The notes beneath the pieces were generated by a model. It worked only from the letters and a program-made list of their open reading frames with translations. It made no database searches and was not told the origin of the DNA. The translations under genes and the position numbers were made by a program. DNA of 64,000 nucleotides, taken from the NCBI GenBank assembly GCA_019931245.1, contig JAINDL010000029.1:25112-89111 (forward strand), written 5' to 3'. This DNA comes from Bryobacteraceae bacterium CoA2 C42 (GTDB taxonomy: Bacteria > Acidobacteriota > Terriglobia > Bryobacterales > Bryobacteraceae). Shown in pieces: positions 8,166 to 18,025 of the stretch. Position 1 is the first letter of the stretch. Each line of letters opens with the position of its first letter.

Positions 8166-9665
8166 TTGCGGATTACTACGGATTTCCTTGTCATTGGCGC
8201 CGGGGTGGCGGGGTTGCGTGCGGCGATCACGCTGGCTGGGGTGGGCCAGGTGTTGGTGCTGGCCAAGGATACGCTGCATGAATCGGCCAGCGAGTACGCC
8301 CAGGGTGGCATTGCGGCAGCGTTGAGCGACGACGACCAGGTGGCGCTGCACGAGCAGGACACGATGCAGGCCGGCGACGGGCTTTGCGACGCCGAAGCCG
8401 TGCGGACGCTGGTGGCCGAAGGGCCGCGGGTGATTGAAGAGCTGCTGGGCTGGGGCGCGGAGTTCGACCGCGAGGACGGCGAGTTGGTCTTCGGCCGGGA
8501 GGGGGCGCATTCGCGGAACCGGATTCTGCACGCGCACGGCGACTCGACCGGCCGCGAGATCTCCCGCACGCTATACCGTCGGGCCGCCTCGCTGGCGAAC
8601 GTCCGTTTTTTGAGTTTTGCCGCGGTGACCGACCTTTTGCTGCACAACGGGGAGGTGCGGGGCGCCATGGCGTTCGACGCCCGGCATCAGCAGCAGATTC
8701 CGATCTACGCTCGCGCCGTGCTGCTGGCGACCGGCGGCCTGGGCCGGGTGTACAAGGAGACGACCAACCCGGACGTGGCCACCGGCGATGGCGTCGCGAT
8801 GGGCTACCGGGCCGGCGCGGTGGTGGAGAACATTGAATTTGTCCAGTTCCACCCCACGGCGCTGCACCTGGACGGCGCGCCGCGGTTTCTGCTGTCGGAG
8901 GCGCTGCGCGGGGAAGGCGCTTATTTGCGAAACGCCGCCGGCGAGCGGTTTCAGGACGAACTCGCTTCGCGCGACATCGTGAGCCGGGCGATTGTCCGCG
9001 AGATGGGGCGGACCGGGGCGCCGCACATGTTTCTGGACATGACGCACTTTCCGCCGGGCGCTATGGAGGCCCATTTTCCGCGCATCTTTGAGACGTGCCT
9101 GCACTATGGGCTCGACCTCCGGCAACAGCCGGCGCCGGTGCACCCGGCGGCGCATTACGCGATGGGCGGGGTGCAGACGGACCTGGCCGGGCAGACGACG
9201 GTCCCCCGGCTGTTTGCCGCCGGTGAGGTCGCCTGCACCGGCGTACACGGCGCCAATCGCCTGGCGAGCAACTCGCTGCTCGAAGGGGTAGTTTTCGGGG
9301 CGCGCGCGGCCGAGGCAATGCAGGGCCTGGCGGCGGTTAAGGCGGAGGGTGAAACGCCGCGGCCCGAGCTGTTTCCGGCCATCAGCGAAGCCCATCTGCG
9401 AGCGATTGCCTGGGAGTACTGCGGCATTACGCGGGACGGGGCCGGGCTGCGGAAGGCGCTTGAACTGTTCCGGTCGGTGCCGCTGGAGGCCAAGCGGCAG
9501 GCGCAGCGGGTTGACTATGAGCTGCGGAGCCTGCACCAGGTGGCGCTGCTGATTGCCGAAGCGGCGCTCACGCGGCGGGAGAGCCGCGGGGGCCACTACC
9601 GGAGTGACTTTCCGGACAAGAGCGCGCCGGAGAACTCGCGGCTGCGGCGCGGCACGTTAGAATAG
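8166..9665 (+). CDS. nadB: L-aspartate oxidase
   Basis: First step of NAD synthesis: oxidises aspartate to iminoaspartate with FAD. 499 residues. [11 protein letters not shown] is the FAD dinucleotide loop, [10 protein letters not shown] and the closing [13 protein letters not shown] are NadB signatures. The start must be very close to the first beta strand ([12 protein letters not shown]); the only suitable codon is the TTG at 8166, because a TAG lies in frame at 8160. No ribosome-binding site precedes it and a TACCAT box ends 5 bp upstream, so a leaderless transcript is likely. NadA is at 20076-21008. Confidence 0.93.
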   Translation: MRITTDFLVIGAGVAGLRAAITLAGVGQVLVLAKDTLHESASEYAQGGIAAALSDDDQVALHEQDTMQAGDGLCDAEAVRTLVAEGPRVIEELLGWGAEFDREDGELVFGREGAHSRNRILHAHGDSTGREISRTLYRRAASLANVRFLSFAAVTDLLLHNGEVRGAMAFDARHQQQIPIYARAVLLATGGLGRVYKETTNPDVATGDGVAMGYRAGAVVENIEFVQFHPTALHLDGAPRFLLSEALRGEGAYLRNAAGERFQDELASRDIVSRAIVREMGRTGAPHMFLDMTHFPPGAMEAHFPRIFETCLHYGLDLRQQPAPVHPAAHYAMGGVQTDLAGQTTVPRLFAAGEVACTGVHGANRLASNSLLEGVVFGARAAEAMQGLAAVKAEGETPRPELFPAISEAHLRAIAWEYCGITRDGAGLRKALELFRSVPLEAKRQAQRVDYELRSLHQVALLIAEAALTRRESRGGHYRSDFPDKSAPENSRLRRGTLE

Positions 9666-9676
9666 GCGTTAGATTC

Positions 9677-10215
9677 ATGTCTCAACGGATTCGATCGACG
9701 ACGGTCCTGGCGGTGCGCCGGGGAGGGAAGGTCGTCATGGCGGCCGATGGCCAGGTAACCATGGGTTCGGAAGTACTCAAGGGGAACGCCAAGAAGCTGC
9801 GGAAGCTGTACAACGGCAAGATCATGGCCGGGTTTGCCGGCTCGACGGCCGATGCCTTTTCGCTGTTCGCGCGGTTTGAAACCAAGCTTGAACAGCACAA
9901 CGGCAGGCTGGACCGGGCCGTGGTGGAGTTGGCCAAGGACTGGCGGACCGACAAGGTGCTGCGGCATCTGGAGGCGCTGCTGCTGGTGGCTGACAACGAA
10001 AAGATCTACCTGCTCGGCGGCAACGGCGATGTGATTGAGCCGGATGACGACGTGATGGCGATTGGCTCCGGCGGTTCGTTTGCGCGCTGCGCGGCGGTCG
10101 CCCTGCTGCAGAACACGGAGTTTCCCGCGCGGGAGATTGTCGAGAAAGCCATGAAGATCGCCGGCGACATGTGCATTTACACGAACCACACGTTCGTGTT
10201 TGAGGAGTTGAGCTA

Positions 10216-10216
<1 letters not shown>
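9677..10216 (+). CDS. hslV: ATP-dependent protease proteolytic subunit HslV
   Basis: 179 residues; the peptidase ring of the HslUV (ClpQY) protease. The catalytic N-terminal threonine of the mature protein should be Thr8 (STTVLAVRR aligned with TTIV... of E. coli), which implies removal of seven residues. DGQVTMG and [10 protein letters not shown] are family motifs. It lies 11 bp after nadB and its stop TAA shares one base with the hslU ATG, so the two subunits are coupled. Confidence 0.97.
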
Positions 10217-11585
<1,369 letters not shown>

Positions 11586-11586
<1 letters not shown>

Positions 11587-12485
11587 TGCGGCGGCTGGCG
11601 ATCATCGCGCTGTGTGGCTGGCTGGCCGGGTGCGGGTACATCGGCGACCCGCAGCCGCCGGCGCTGCTCATTCCGCTGCCGATCGTCGATCTCGCGGCCG
11701 AGCAGGTGGGCGGGAAGATCCGGCTGCGGTTCACGATTCCGGACCTCACCACCGAGCGGTTGCCGGTGAAGGACGTGACCGTGGACCTGCGGGGCGGCGA
11801 GGCGCCGATTCCGGTGGCGGCGCGCGCGCCGGGCGCCGTGGAGGCCGAGGCGCCGGTGGCGGCGGCGTGGGTGGGCCAGGAGATCGCCTTTCGGGTGCGG
11901 CTGCAGAATGCCAAGGGGCGGTACTCGGAGTGGTCGAATGCCGTGCTGCGCCGGGTGGTGGCTCCCGTGGGGACGCCGGCTGATTTGAGCGTGAAACCGG
12001 AACCGGGCGGGATGGCGCTGCGTTGGTCCGGGGTGGCAGAGACGTGGTCCGTGCTCCGCGATGGCGTGGCGGTGGCGACCGTAAGTAAGCCGGAGTATCT
12101 GGACGCGGCCGTGGAGCCGGGCAAGAGCTATCGCTACCAGGTACAGGCCGCGGTGAAAGCCGGGACGGGGACGGCGGTGAGCGAACCGACGGCGGAGGCG
12201 GCCGTGCCGTACGTGGATCGTTTCCCGCCGGCGCAGCCGGTGCGGCTGAACGTCATCGCCAGCGCGAACGCGATCGAGCTTTCCTGGGAGCGCAACACGG
12301 AGGCTGACCTCAAGCACTACCGCGTCTGGCGGGACGGCCAGGTGCTGGCCGACGCCATCGACGTCCCCGCGTATACTGACCGCACGGCGGCCCGCGGAAA
12401 GAGCTACCGCTACGCCGTCTCCGCCGTAGATCTTTACGGCAACGAAAGCTCGCCATCGCAACCAGTGGAGATCACAACACCGTGA
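11586..12485 (+). CDS. Lipoprotein with fibronectin type III-like domains
   Basis: 299 residues. The signal peptide ends in the lipobox LAGC, so the mature protein is lipid-anchored at about Cys16. Three Ig/FnIII-like beta domains follow; the last two show the FnIII pattern (LRWSGVAETWSVLRDGVAVA; ELSWERNTEADLKHYRVWRD ... YRYAVSAVDLYGNES). The ATG at 11586 overlaps the hslU TGA; a GTG three bases earlier is an equal alternative. Its stop overlaps the FAH gene. An envelope scaffold or binding role is likely but not specific, and its place inside an hslVU operon is not explained. Confidence 0.75.
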
Positions 12486-13276
12486 CCAGATTTGTACGCT
12501 TCAGTCTCGACCGGGGCATCGCGCCAACGGCGCCGGATAGCCATCCCGGAGTTCGCTATGGAATCTTGAACGGCGAGACGATTCAGGAGACGCCGTCGCT
12601 ATTTGAATATCGCCCCGGCACGACGCACGGGCTGAAGGCGGTGCGTCTGCTGCCGCCGGTTTCGCCGTCGAAGATCGTCTGCGTGGGGCGCAACTACGCC
12701 GACCACGCCAAGGAGTTGGGCAACGCCGTGCCCACCGAGCCGCTGATTTTTCTGAAGCCGCCGAGTTCGCTGATTGCGCACGGGGATGCAATTCACTATC
12801 CGGCGCTGTCGAGCCTGGTGAGCTACGAGGCCGAACTGGGCGTGATCATCGGGCGCCGCGCCCGCAATGTCCGCAAGCAGGACTGGGCCGACTACGTGTG
12901 GGGCTATACGTGCGTCAACGATGTAACCGCGCGGGACCTGCAGAAGAAGGACGGCCAGTGGACGCGCGGCAAGGGTTTCGATACGTTCTGCCCGGTGGGG
13001 CAGTGGGCCGTGCCCGCCGGCACCGTAGCGCTTAAAGGGCTGCGGGTGCAGGGCTACCTGGACGGCAAGCTGGTGCAGGACGCCCCGGTGACGGATATGA
13101 TTTTCGACCTGGGTGATATAATGGCCTATGTCAGTCGATTCATGACACTTGAGCCGGGAGATCTCATTGCCACCGGCACTCCCCCTGGGGTTGGTCCCCT
13201 GTTGCCGGGCTCTGCGGTCCGCGTTGTCATTGAAGGCGTGGGCGCGCTAGAAAACCCTATTATCTCCGAATCCTGA
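12482..13276 (+). CDS. Fumarylacetoacetate hydrolase family protein
   Basis: 264 residues. The FAH fold is recognisable from VCVGRNYADHAKELGN, the metal ligands in YEAELGVIIGR and the NDVTARDLQKKDGQWTRGKG motif, and the closing GDLIATGTPPGVG. Members hydrolyse C-C bonds of acylpyruvates or hydrate/decarboxylate 2-oxo acids in catabolism of aromatic compounds and sugars; housekeeping members act on acylpyruvates or oxaloacetate. The start is the GTG at 12482, overlapping the lipoprotein stop. The exact substrate cannot be read. Confidence 0.88.
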   Translation: MTRFVRFSLDRGIAPTAPDSHPGVRYGILNGETIQETPSLFEYRPGTTHGLKAVRLLPPVSPSKIVCVGRNYADHAKELGNAVPTEPLIFLKPPSSLIAHGDAIHYPALSSLVSYEAELGVIIGRRARNVRKQDWADYVWGYTCVNDVTARDLQKKDGQWTRGKGFDTFCPVGQWAVPAGTVALKGLRVQGYLDGKLVQDAPVTDMIFDLGDIMAYVSRFMTLEPGDLIATGTPPGVGPLLPGSAVRVVIEGVGALENPIISES

Positions 13277-13285
13277 GAACTCACC

Positions 13286-13933
13286 ATGAAAATCTTTCTC
13301 GATACCGCCAACCTGGACGAAATTAGAAAAGGCGCCGACTGGGGCATTGTTGACGGCGTTACCACCAATCCTTCGCTGATTGCCAAGGAAGGCCGGCCGA
13401 TTGAGGAGCAGGTCAAGGCGATCTGCGACATCATCGACGGGGATATCTCGGCTGAGGTCGTCGCCGTCGAAGCCGCCGCGATGATTGAAGAGGGCAAGAA
13501 GCTTGCGAAGATCCACAAGAACATCGTGGTGAAGCTGCCGCTGATCCGCGATGGCATCAAGGCGTGCAAGGCGCTGTCGAGCGAGGGTATTCGCACGAAC
13601 GTGACCCTGTGCTTCTCGGCTCCGCAGGCGCTGTTGGCCGCCAAAGCGGGCGCCTATCTGGTGAGTCCGTTCGTCGGCCGCCTGGACGACATCGGCCACG
13701 TGGGCATGGAACTGATCGAGCAGATCACGGCGATCTATTCGAACTACGACTTCAAGACGCAGGTGCTGGCCGCGAGCATCCGGACGCCGATTCACGTGGT
13801 GGACGCCGCGCTGGCGGGCGCCGATGTGGCGACGATGCCGTTCAAGACGCTGGATATGCTGTTCAACCATCCGCTGACGGACCGGGGCTTGGAGCAGTTC
13901 CTTAAGGACCACGCCAAGTCGCTCGGCAAGTAA
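13286..13933 (+). CDS. Transaldolase / fructose-6-phosphate aldolase (TalC-MipB type)
   Basis: 215 residues, the length of the short single-domain transaldolases. [15 protein letters not shown] and [15 protein letters not shown] are the N-terminal signature; NIVVKLPL carries the Schiff-base lysine; [20 protein letters not shown] and [11 protein letters not shown] follow. It works in the non-oxidative pentose phosphate pathway or as an F6P aldolase; the two cannot be told apart with confidence from motifs. It starts 9 bp after the FAH gene. Confidence 0.92.
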   Translation: MKIFLDTANLDEIRKGADWGIVDGVTTNPSLIAKEGRPIEEQVKAICDIIDGDISAEVVAVEAAAMIEEGKKLAKIHKNIVVKLPLIRDGIKACKALSSEGIRTNVTLCFSAPQALLAAKAGAYLVSPFVGRLDDIGHVGMELIEQITAIYSNYDFKTQVLAASIRTPIHVVDAALAGADVATMPFKTLDMLFNHPLTDRGLEQFLKDHAKSLGK

Positions 13934-13941
13934 CGTTGCTC

Positions 13942-14370
13942 ATGCTGTTCGCCTGGCTGCCGGGATCTTCGCTTGCCTGGGTCGTGCCGGCCTCGGTGGG
14001 CGTGGTCGCCCTCGGGGCTGGGGCTTGGATTCTGGCCGGAGCGATCCGCGCCCGGCGCAGCCCGGCCGAAGTCGAACGGCGGCGGCGGATTAAGCTGCAC
14101 GTGGTGGGGCGGATGGGCGAGGCGACCGTTGAGCAGGCGGATGCGGAAACTTTGCGCTACTGTTACGAGATTGCGGGCGTCTACTACTCTACGTCCCAGG
14201 ATATCGGGGCGCTGGCGGAACACCTGCCGGCTCCTCCGCACCTACTGATCGGCAATGCGCTGATCAAATATCACCCCCAGAACCCGGCGAATTCGATCCT
14301 GATCTGTGAACACTGGTCGGGATTGCAGGCCGGGCGCAACGCATCTGAACGAGGAGAATCAAACCAATGA
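13942..14370 (+). CDS. Small membrane-anchored protein of unknown function
   Basis: About 142 residues; not recognised. One N-terminal membrane segment (residues about 8-35, WVVPASVGVVALGAGAWILA) is followed by a basic stretch (RARRSPAEVERRRRIK) and a cytoplasmic domain that contains GRMGEATVEQADAETLRYCY, YYSTSQDIGAL and NALIKYHPQNPANSILICEH. The pattern resembles conserved unknown Acidobacteria proteins with a C-terminal all-beta domain. A TTG at 13936 is an alternative start. It sits 8 bp after the transaldolase and overlaps the Dabb gene by 4 bp. Confidence 0.65.
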   Translation: MLFAWLPGSSLAWVVPASVGVVALGAGAWILAGAIRARRSPAEVERRRRIKLHVVGRMGEATVEQADAETLRYCYEIAGVYYSTSQDIGALAEHLPAPPHLLIGNALIKYHPQNPANSILICEHWSGLQAGRNASERGESNQ

Positions 14371-14741
14371 AGCAATTTCTGATGATCGCCATGGCGGCTG
14401 TGATGCTGACCGTGGGCGCGAGTTCCGCCGCGGCCCAGAGCAAGACCGCTCCGAAGTCGGTGATTCACGTGGTCACCGTGAAGTGGAAGGCCGGCACGAC
14501 GCCCGCGCAAATCAAGGCCGCGCTCGACGGCGTGCAGGCGCTGCCCGCCAAGTACAAGGGCATCACCCGCGTGTGGACCAACTCGATCAAGGTGCAGGGC
14601 GGCAAGGCCAATGCGTTCGTGATGGAGTTCAAGGACGAGGCGGCGCTGAAGGCTTACGCTGACAGCCCGGCGCAGAAGGAGTGGTACGGCGTCTATCTGC
14701 CCATCCGCGAAGAGAGCACCACCTTCGACATCACCAACTAA
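14367..14741 (+). CDS. Exported Dabb-domain protein (dimeric alpha/beta barrel)
   Basis: 124 residues. A cleavable signal peptide (MKQFLMIAMAAVMLTVGASS, then AAAQ) precedes a domain starting VIHVVTVKWKAGTTPAQIKA with the KYKGI...V turn and the closing EWYGVYLPI, which is the stress-responsive A/B barrel (Dabb) pattern. Family members are small dimers, some of them enzymes (olivetolic acid cyclase-like), most uncharacterised. An exported form is unusual but common in Solibacter relatives. It ends the nadB-hslVU operon; the stop is one base from the converging fdhD stop. Confidence 0.8.
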   Translation: MKQFLMIAMAAVMLTVGASSAAAQSKTAPKSVIHVVTVKWKAGTTPAQIKAALDGVQALPAKYKGITRVWTNSIKVQGGKANAFVMEFKDEAALKAYADSPAQKEWYGVYLPIREESTTFDITN

Positions 14742-14742
14742 G

Positions 14743-15561
14743 CTACCTGGGCACCCCCGCCGGATTGGCCACAATCCGGTGGGGGTGCGTATAGACGTTG
14801 CAGCGCTCGCGGCGGAGGAAGCCGACCAGCGTGATGTGGTGCCGGCGGGCCAGTTCGACGGCCATTGTCGAGGGCGCGCCGATGGCGGCAACGATAGTGG
14901 CTTGCGCAGCGGCGCATTTTTGCAGTAGTTCGTAGCCGGCCCGGCCGCTGAGCAGGACGATGTGACCCGCCAAGGGGAGTTGGCCGGTGCGCAGGCGGTG
15001 GCCGATGAGTTTATCGAGCGCATTGTGGCGCCCGATGTCCTCGCGGAGCGCGAGGAGTTCGCCTGCGGGCGTGAAGAGCGCCGCGGCGTGCAGCGCGCCG
15101 GTGCGTTGGAAGGCCGGCTGCGCGGCGGCCAGACGGCCGGGCAGGGCGTAGAGCAGCCCGATGGGGAGCGTGACGGCGGAGGCCTCCGGCGGCGAGGCGA
15201 GGCCGGGGAGGTCTTCGCGGCCGCAGAGACCGCAGGCGGCGGTGCGGGCCAGGTGGCGGCGCGCGGTCGCGACCGGCTCAACGCCCGGCCGCAGGGCCAC
15301 CAGGACGGAGCCGGGCTGCACGTGGATGCCTTCGATTTGGGCGGCGCCGGTGAGCCAGCCTTCGGCGTGGAGCAGGCCGCAGGCGAGGTCCTCCTCCTGG
15401 CCGGGCGAGGCGAGGGTGAGGCCAAGGGTTGCGATCTCGCGCCGGTCCTTGAAGGAGTACTCGACGCGGATCTCGACGGGTTCTTCGGCGCCGAGGGAGT
15501 CGGAGGCCGCCTGCGCGCGGCCCCCTTCCCAGCGGGCGACCGGAACCTGTTTTTCCGGCAT
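14743..15561 (-). CDS. fdhD: Formate dehydrogenase accessory sulfurtransferase FdhD
   Basis: 272 residues. FdhD moves sulfur from a cysteine desulfurase onto the bis-MGD molybdenum cofactor of formate dehydrogenases. The active-site loop CGLCGRED holds both cysteines; FQRTGALHAAALF and LREDIGRHNALDKLIG are the other signatures. It is the last gene of a minus-strand run (Ada/AlkA, ogt, isomerase, fdhD), 6 bp after the isomerase. No formate dehydrogenase is in the window; moaA, for cofactor synthesis, is at 19077. Its last codons encode a 16-bp hairpin (see 14751-14788). Confidence 0.93.
   Translation of the reverse strand: MPEKQVPVARWEGGRAQAASDSLGAEEPVEIRVEYSFKDRREIATLGLTLASPGQEEDLACGLLHAEGWLTGAAQIEGIHVQPGSVLVALRPGVEPVATARRHLARTAACGLCGREDLPGLASPPEASAVTLPIGLLYALPGRLAAAQPAFQRTGALHAAALFTPAGELLALREDIGRHNALDKLIGHRLRTGQLPLAGHIVLLSGRAGYELLQKCAAAQATIVAAIGAPSTMAVELARRHHITLVGFLRRERCNVYTHPHRIVANPAGVPR
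14751..14788. terminator. Long hairpin inside the 3' end of fdhD, between convergent operons
   Basis: GCACCCCCGCCGGATT (14751-14766) and AATCCGGTGGGGGTGC (14773-14788) pair over 16 positions with a single G-T, around a 6-base loop. It starts 9 bp after the stop of the Dabb gene and lies within the last codons of fdhD. No T-run follows on either side, so it may block transcription by structure or protect RNA ends rather than act as a classical terminator. Confidence 0.6.
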
Positions 15562-15567
15562 GCGGGT

Positions 15568-16437
15568 TTAGCGGAGGCTGCGGAGCAGCTCGATGGCGGC
15601 TTTGATGTCGTCGACGTGGGCGAGCTTGGCCTGGTGGCGATCGTCCATGTCCTGGTCGAGCGAGACCTCGCGCTCAATGGTCAGCGGGCCGGTGTAGCCG
15701 ACCTTCTTGAGGGTATTGACGAAGTTGGCCATGCCGACCGAGCCCTGACCGAGGGGCATTTCGGTGCCGAGGGTGCCGGGTTTGGCGGGGTCGGGCCAGT
15801 TGCCGTCTTTGGCGTGGACGGAGACGACGTGCTTGCCGACGAGTTCGAGGGCGGCGATGGGCTCCGAGGTGCCGTAGAGGATGAGGTTGGCGGGGTCGAA
15901 GTTGAGCTTGAGGTTGGGCCGGTCGACGTCTTCGAGGAAGTGCAGCAGGGAGGCGGCGGGTTCCTGGCCGGTTTCGAGGGCGAAGGTGATGCCGTGTTTG
16001 GCGGCGTAGTCGCAGATGCGGCGGACGAGGTCGCGGACGGGGGCGTAGTTGGGGTGGGCGTGGTCTTCGGGGACGAAGCCGACATGGCAGGCGAAGATGG
16101 GTACGCCCATGGCGGCGGTTTCGTCGATGACCTGGTAGGTGCGGGCCTCGCGATCGGCGCGGGTGGCGGCGGGGATGAAGCCGACGGTTTGTTCGACGGT
16201 GGGGGCGTCGGCGTAGCTTTCGCCGTCGTAGGCGGCGAAGACGGCGGTGACGGCGAAGCCTTCCTCGGCGAGGGCCTGTTTGTAGACAGCGCCGAGACCG
16301 GCGAGGGGGACGGCGCCGGTGAAGCCGAGGTGGCCGCAGCGGATGCCGAGCGACTTGACGGCGCGGATCATCTTCAGCGGTTCGGTATCGCCCCAGAACA
16401 TCAGGCCAACTTCTAACTCTTCGAGTGCAATTGCCAT
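15568..16437 (-). CDS. Sugar phosphate isomerase/epimerase (AP endonuclease 2-like TIM barrel)
   Basis: 289 residues. The TIM-barrel family is seen from GIRCGHLGFTG, FACHVGFVPEDHAHPNYAPV, the metal ligand in ALETGQEPA, LNFDPANLILYG and VSVHAKDGNWPD, then IEREV near the C-terminus (metal Glu). Relatives include xylose isomerase-like sugar epimerases and inosose dehydratases. It lies 5 bp downstream of ogt and 6 bp upstream of fdhD, without an obvious metabolic link to either. The substrate is unknown. Confidence 0.85.
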   Translation of the reverse strand: MAIALEELEVGLMFWGDTEPLKMIRAVKSLGIRCGHLGFTGAVPLAGLGAVYKQALAEEGFAVTAVFAAYDGESYADAPTVEQTVGFIPAATRADREARTYQVIDETAAMGVPIFACHVGFVPEDHAHPNYAPVRDLVRRICDYAAKHGITFALETGQEPAASLLHFLEDVDRPNLKLNFDPANLILYGTSEPIAALELVGKHVVSVHAKDGNWPDPAKPGTLGTEMPLGQGSVGMANFVNTLKKVGYTGPLTIEREVSLDQDMDDRHQAKLAHVDDIKAAIELLRSLR

Positions 16438-16442
16438 GGATA

Positions 16443-16934
16443 CTATTCTCTGTCAGCGGCGAAGAAGTTGCACTGCCTTTCCCAGGCGAGGAGCCAGGCT
16501 TTGGCGTCGAGGCCGCCGGCGAAGCCGGTGAGGCGGCCGGAGGCGCCGATGACGCGGTGGCAGGGGATGACGATGGGCAGGGGGTTCGCGCCGTTGGCGA
16601 GGCCCACGGCGCGGGAGGCGTTGGGTTTGCCGAGACGGGCGGCGAGGGCACCGTAGGTGGTGGTTTCGGCGTAGGGGATATTGCGGAGGAGGGCCCAGAC
16701 CTGGGCTTGGAAGGGGGTTCCCTGGGGGCTTAGGGGGATGGAGAAGTGTTGGAGGGTGCCGGCGAAGTAGGCGGCGAGTTCTTGGGCGGCGAGCGGGAGT
16801 TCGCCTTCCGAAAGAGTCTGGCGGAGGGCTTCGCGGCGGGGGGAGTTGGCGAAGAGGATTTCGGTGAGGGTTTCGCCGTGGCCGACGAGGGTGAGTTCGC
16901 CGATGGGGGTGGCGAGGGGCTGCCAGAGGGTCAT
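16443..16934 (-). CDS. ogt: Methylated-DNA--[protein]-cysteine S-methyltransferase
   Basis: 163 residues. Direct reversal of O6-alkylguanine by transfer to the cysteine in IPCHRVIGASG; the preceding YAETTTYGALAARLGKPNASRAVGLANGANP is the helix-turn-helix and active-site scaffold, and TGFAGGLDAKAWLLAWE closes the domain. The start at 16934 overlaps the TGA of the Ada/AlkA gene (ATGA), so both repair proteins are made together. A longer open frame to 17648 is only a shadow of that gene. Confidence 0.95.
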   Translation of the reverse strand: MTLWQPLATPIGELTLVGHGETLTEILFANSPRREALRQTLSEGELPLAAQELAAYFAGTLQHFSIPLSPQGTPFQAQVWALLRNIPYAETTTYGALAARLGKPNASRAVGLANGANPLPIVIPCHRVIGASGRLTGFAGGLDAKAWLLAWERQCNFFAADRE

Positions 16935-17965
16935 GCCTGGGATCTCCAGAGGTGCACGGCGGCGTAGGCGCGCCAGGGGCGCCAGGCTTCGGCGCGTTGA
17001 GCGAGTTGTTTTTCGGTGCAGTGGGCGGCTTTGCGGAGGACGAGGTCGCCGGCGGGGAAGGCGTCGGGGTCGGCGAGGGCGCGCATGGCGTAATAGGCGC
17101 GGGTCCAGGGGCCGATGCCGCGGATGCCTTCGAGGCGCTCGTTGCCGTCGAGGACGGCGCGGGCGTAGGCGCGGAGGGTCTGCTGGCGGGCGGCGGGGAG
17201 GCCGATCGAGGAGAGGTCGGCGTCGGCGAGCTGCTCCGGAGTAGGCATTTTGCGAAACGAAGCCAAGAGGCGGCCGGCGAGGGTGCGGGCGCCGGCGACG
17301 GAGATCTGCTGGCCGAGGATGGCGCGGATGCCGATTTCGAAGGGATCCCAGGCGCCGGGGACGCGGAGGCCGGGCCGGGCGGCGAGTAGGGGGGCGAGGA
17401 GGGGGTCGGTACGCAGGGCTTCGCGGATGGGGAGGGGGTCGGCGTCCGCGTCGAACAGGCGGCGGGTGCGGCGGAGGAGATCGGGGGAGGGGTGGGGGGT
17501 GGCGCCTTCGATGTGGAGGAGGAGGTGGGGGGCGGTGTAGCGGACCGTGATGGTGACGTCGTCGCAGTGGCGGGTGTAGCGGTGGTCGTCGACTTCTTCG
17601 AGGCCGGGGATGGCGCGGGCGCGGAGGAAGGCGAGTAGGCTGGGCCAATCGTAGGGTTGGCGGACGGGGAGGAGGAGGGGGGAGTCCGCGGGTGGGCGTT
17701 GGGTTGGGGCGAGGGGGGCGATGGGAGGGCGGATGGCGGGTGGTTGGACGGCGGCGGGGCGGCAGCGGAGGCAGGGGCGGAAGCCGGCGGCTTCGGCGGC
17801 AGCGGCGGTGAGGTAGTAAACCACGTTGGCTTCCTTGGCCGCGGGGGCGGGGCAGACGGGACGGCAGTAGATCCGCGTGGTGCGCACGGCGACAAAGAAG
17901 CGGCCGTCGAAGCGGGGGTCACGGGCGCGGCGGGCCGATTGGCAAAGCTGCGGATCGAGGGTCAC
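16931..17965 (-). CDS. alkA: Ada zinc domain fused to AlkA-type 3-methyladenine DNA glycosylase
   Basis: 344 residues. Residues 16-70 are the Ada metal-binding domain: FDGRFFVAVRTTRIYCRPVC, with Cys34, Cys38, Cys65 and Cys68 at exactly the spacing of E. coli Ada Cys38/42/69/72. A proline-rich linker (about 70-95) leads into the AlkA N-terminal domain and the HhH-GPD glycosylase (ILGQQISVAGARTLAGRL, GIRGIGPWTRAYYAMRALADPDAFPAGD, with the catalytic Asp in AGDLVL). The AraC helix-turn-helix found between these parts in the usual Ada/AlkA fusions (near 490 residues) is missing. It removes alkylated bases and is the first gene of the repair operon. Confidence 0.9.
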   Translation of the reverse strand: MTLDPQLCQSARRARDPRFDGRFFVAVRTTRIYCRPVCPAPAAKEANVVYYLTAAAAEAAGFRPCLRCRPAAVQPPAIRPPIAPLAPTQRPPADSPLLLPVRQPYDWPSLLAFLRARAIPGLEEVDDHRYTRHCDDVTITVRYTAPHLLLHIEGATPHPSPDLLRRTRRLFDADADPLPIREALRTDPLLAPLLAARPGLRVPGAWDPFEIGIRAILGQQISVAGARTLAGRLLASFRKMPTPEQLADADLSSIGLPAARQQTLRAYARAVLDGNERLEGIRGIGPWTRAYYAMRALADPDAFPAGDLVLRKAAHCTEKQLAQRAEAWRPWRAYAAVHLWRSQA

Positions 17966-18025
17966 TTCCCCTAGCTTATAGCCGGTGGGTGCACGCGGCG
18001 GCGTTTTGGCGTACGCTGACAGGGT

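Noticed and set aside
8144..8668. Long upstream extension of the aroB frame
   Set aside because: It runs antisense through nadB; the GTG at 8143 has a ribosome-binding site and gives the normal family length.
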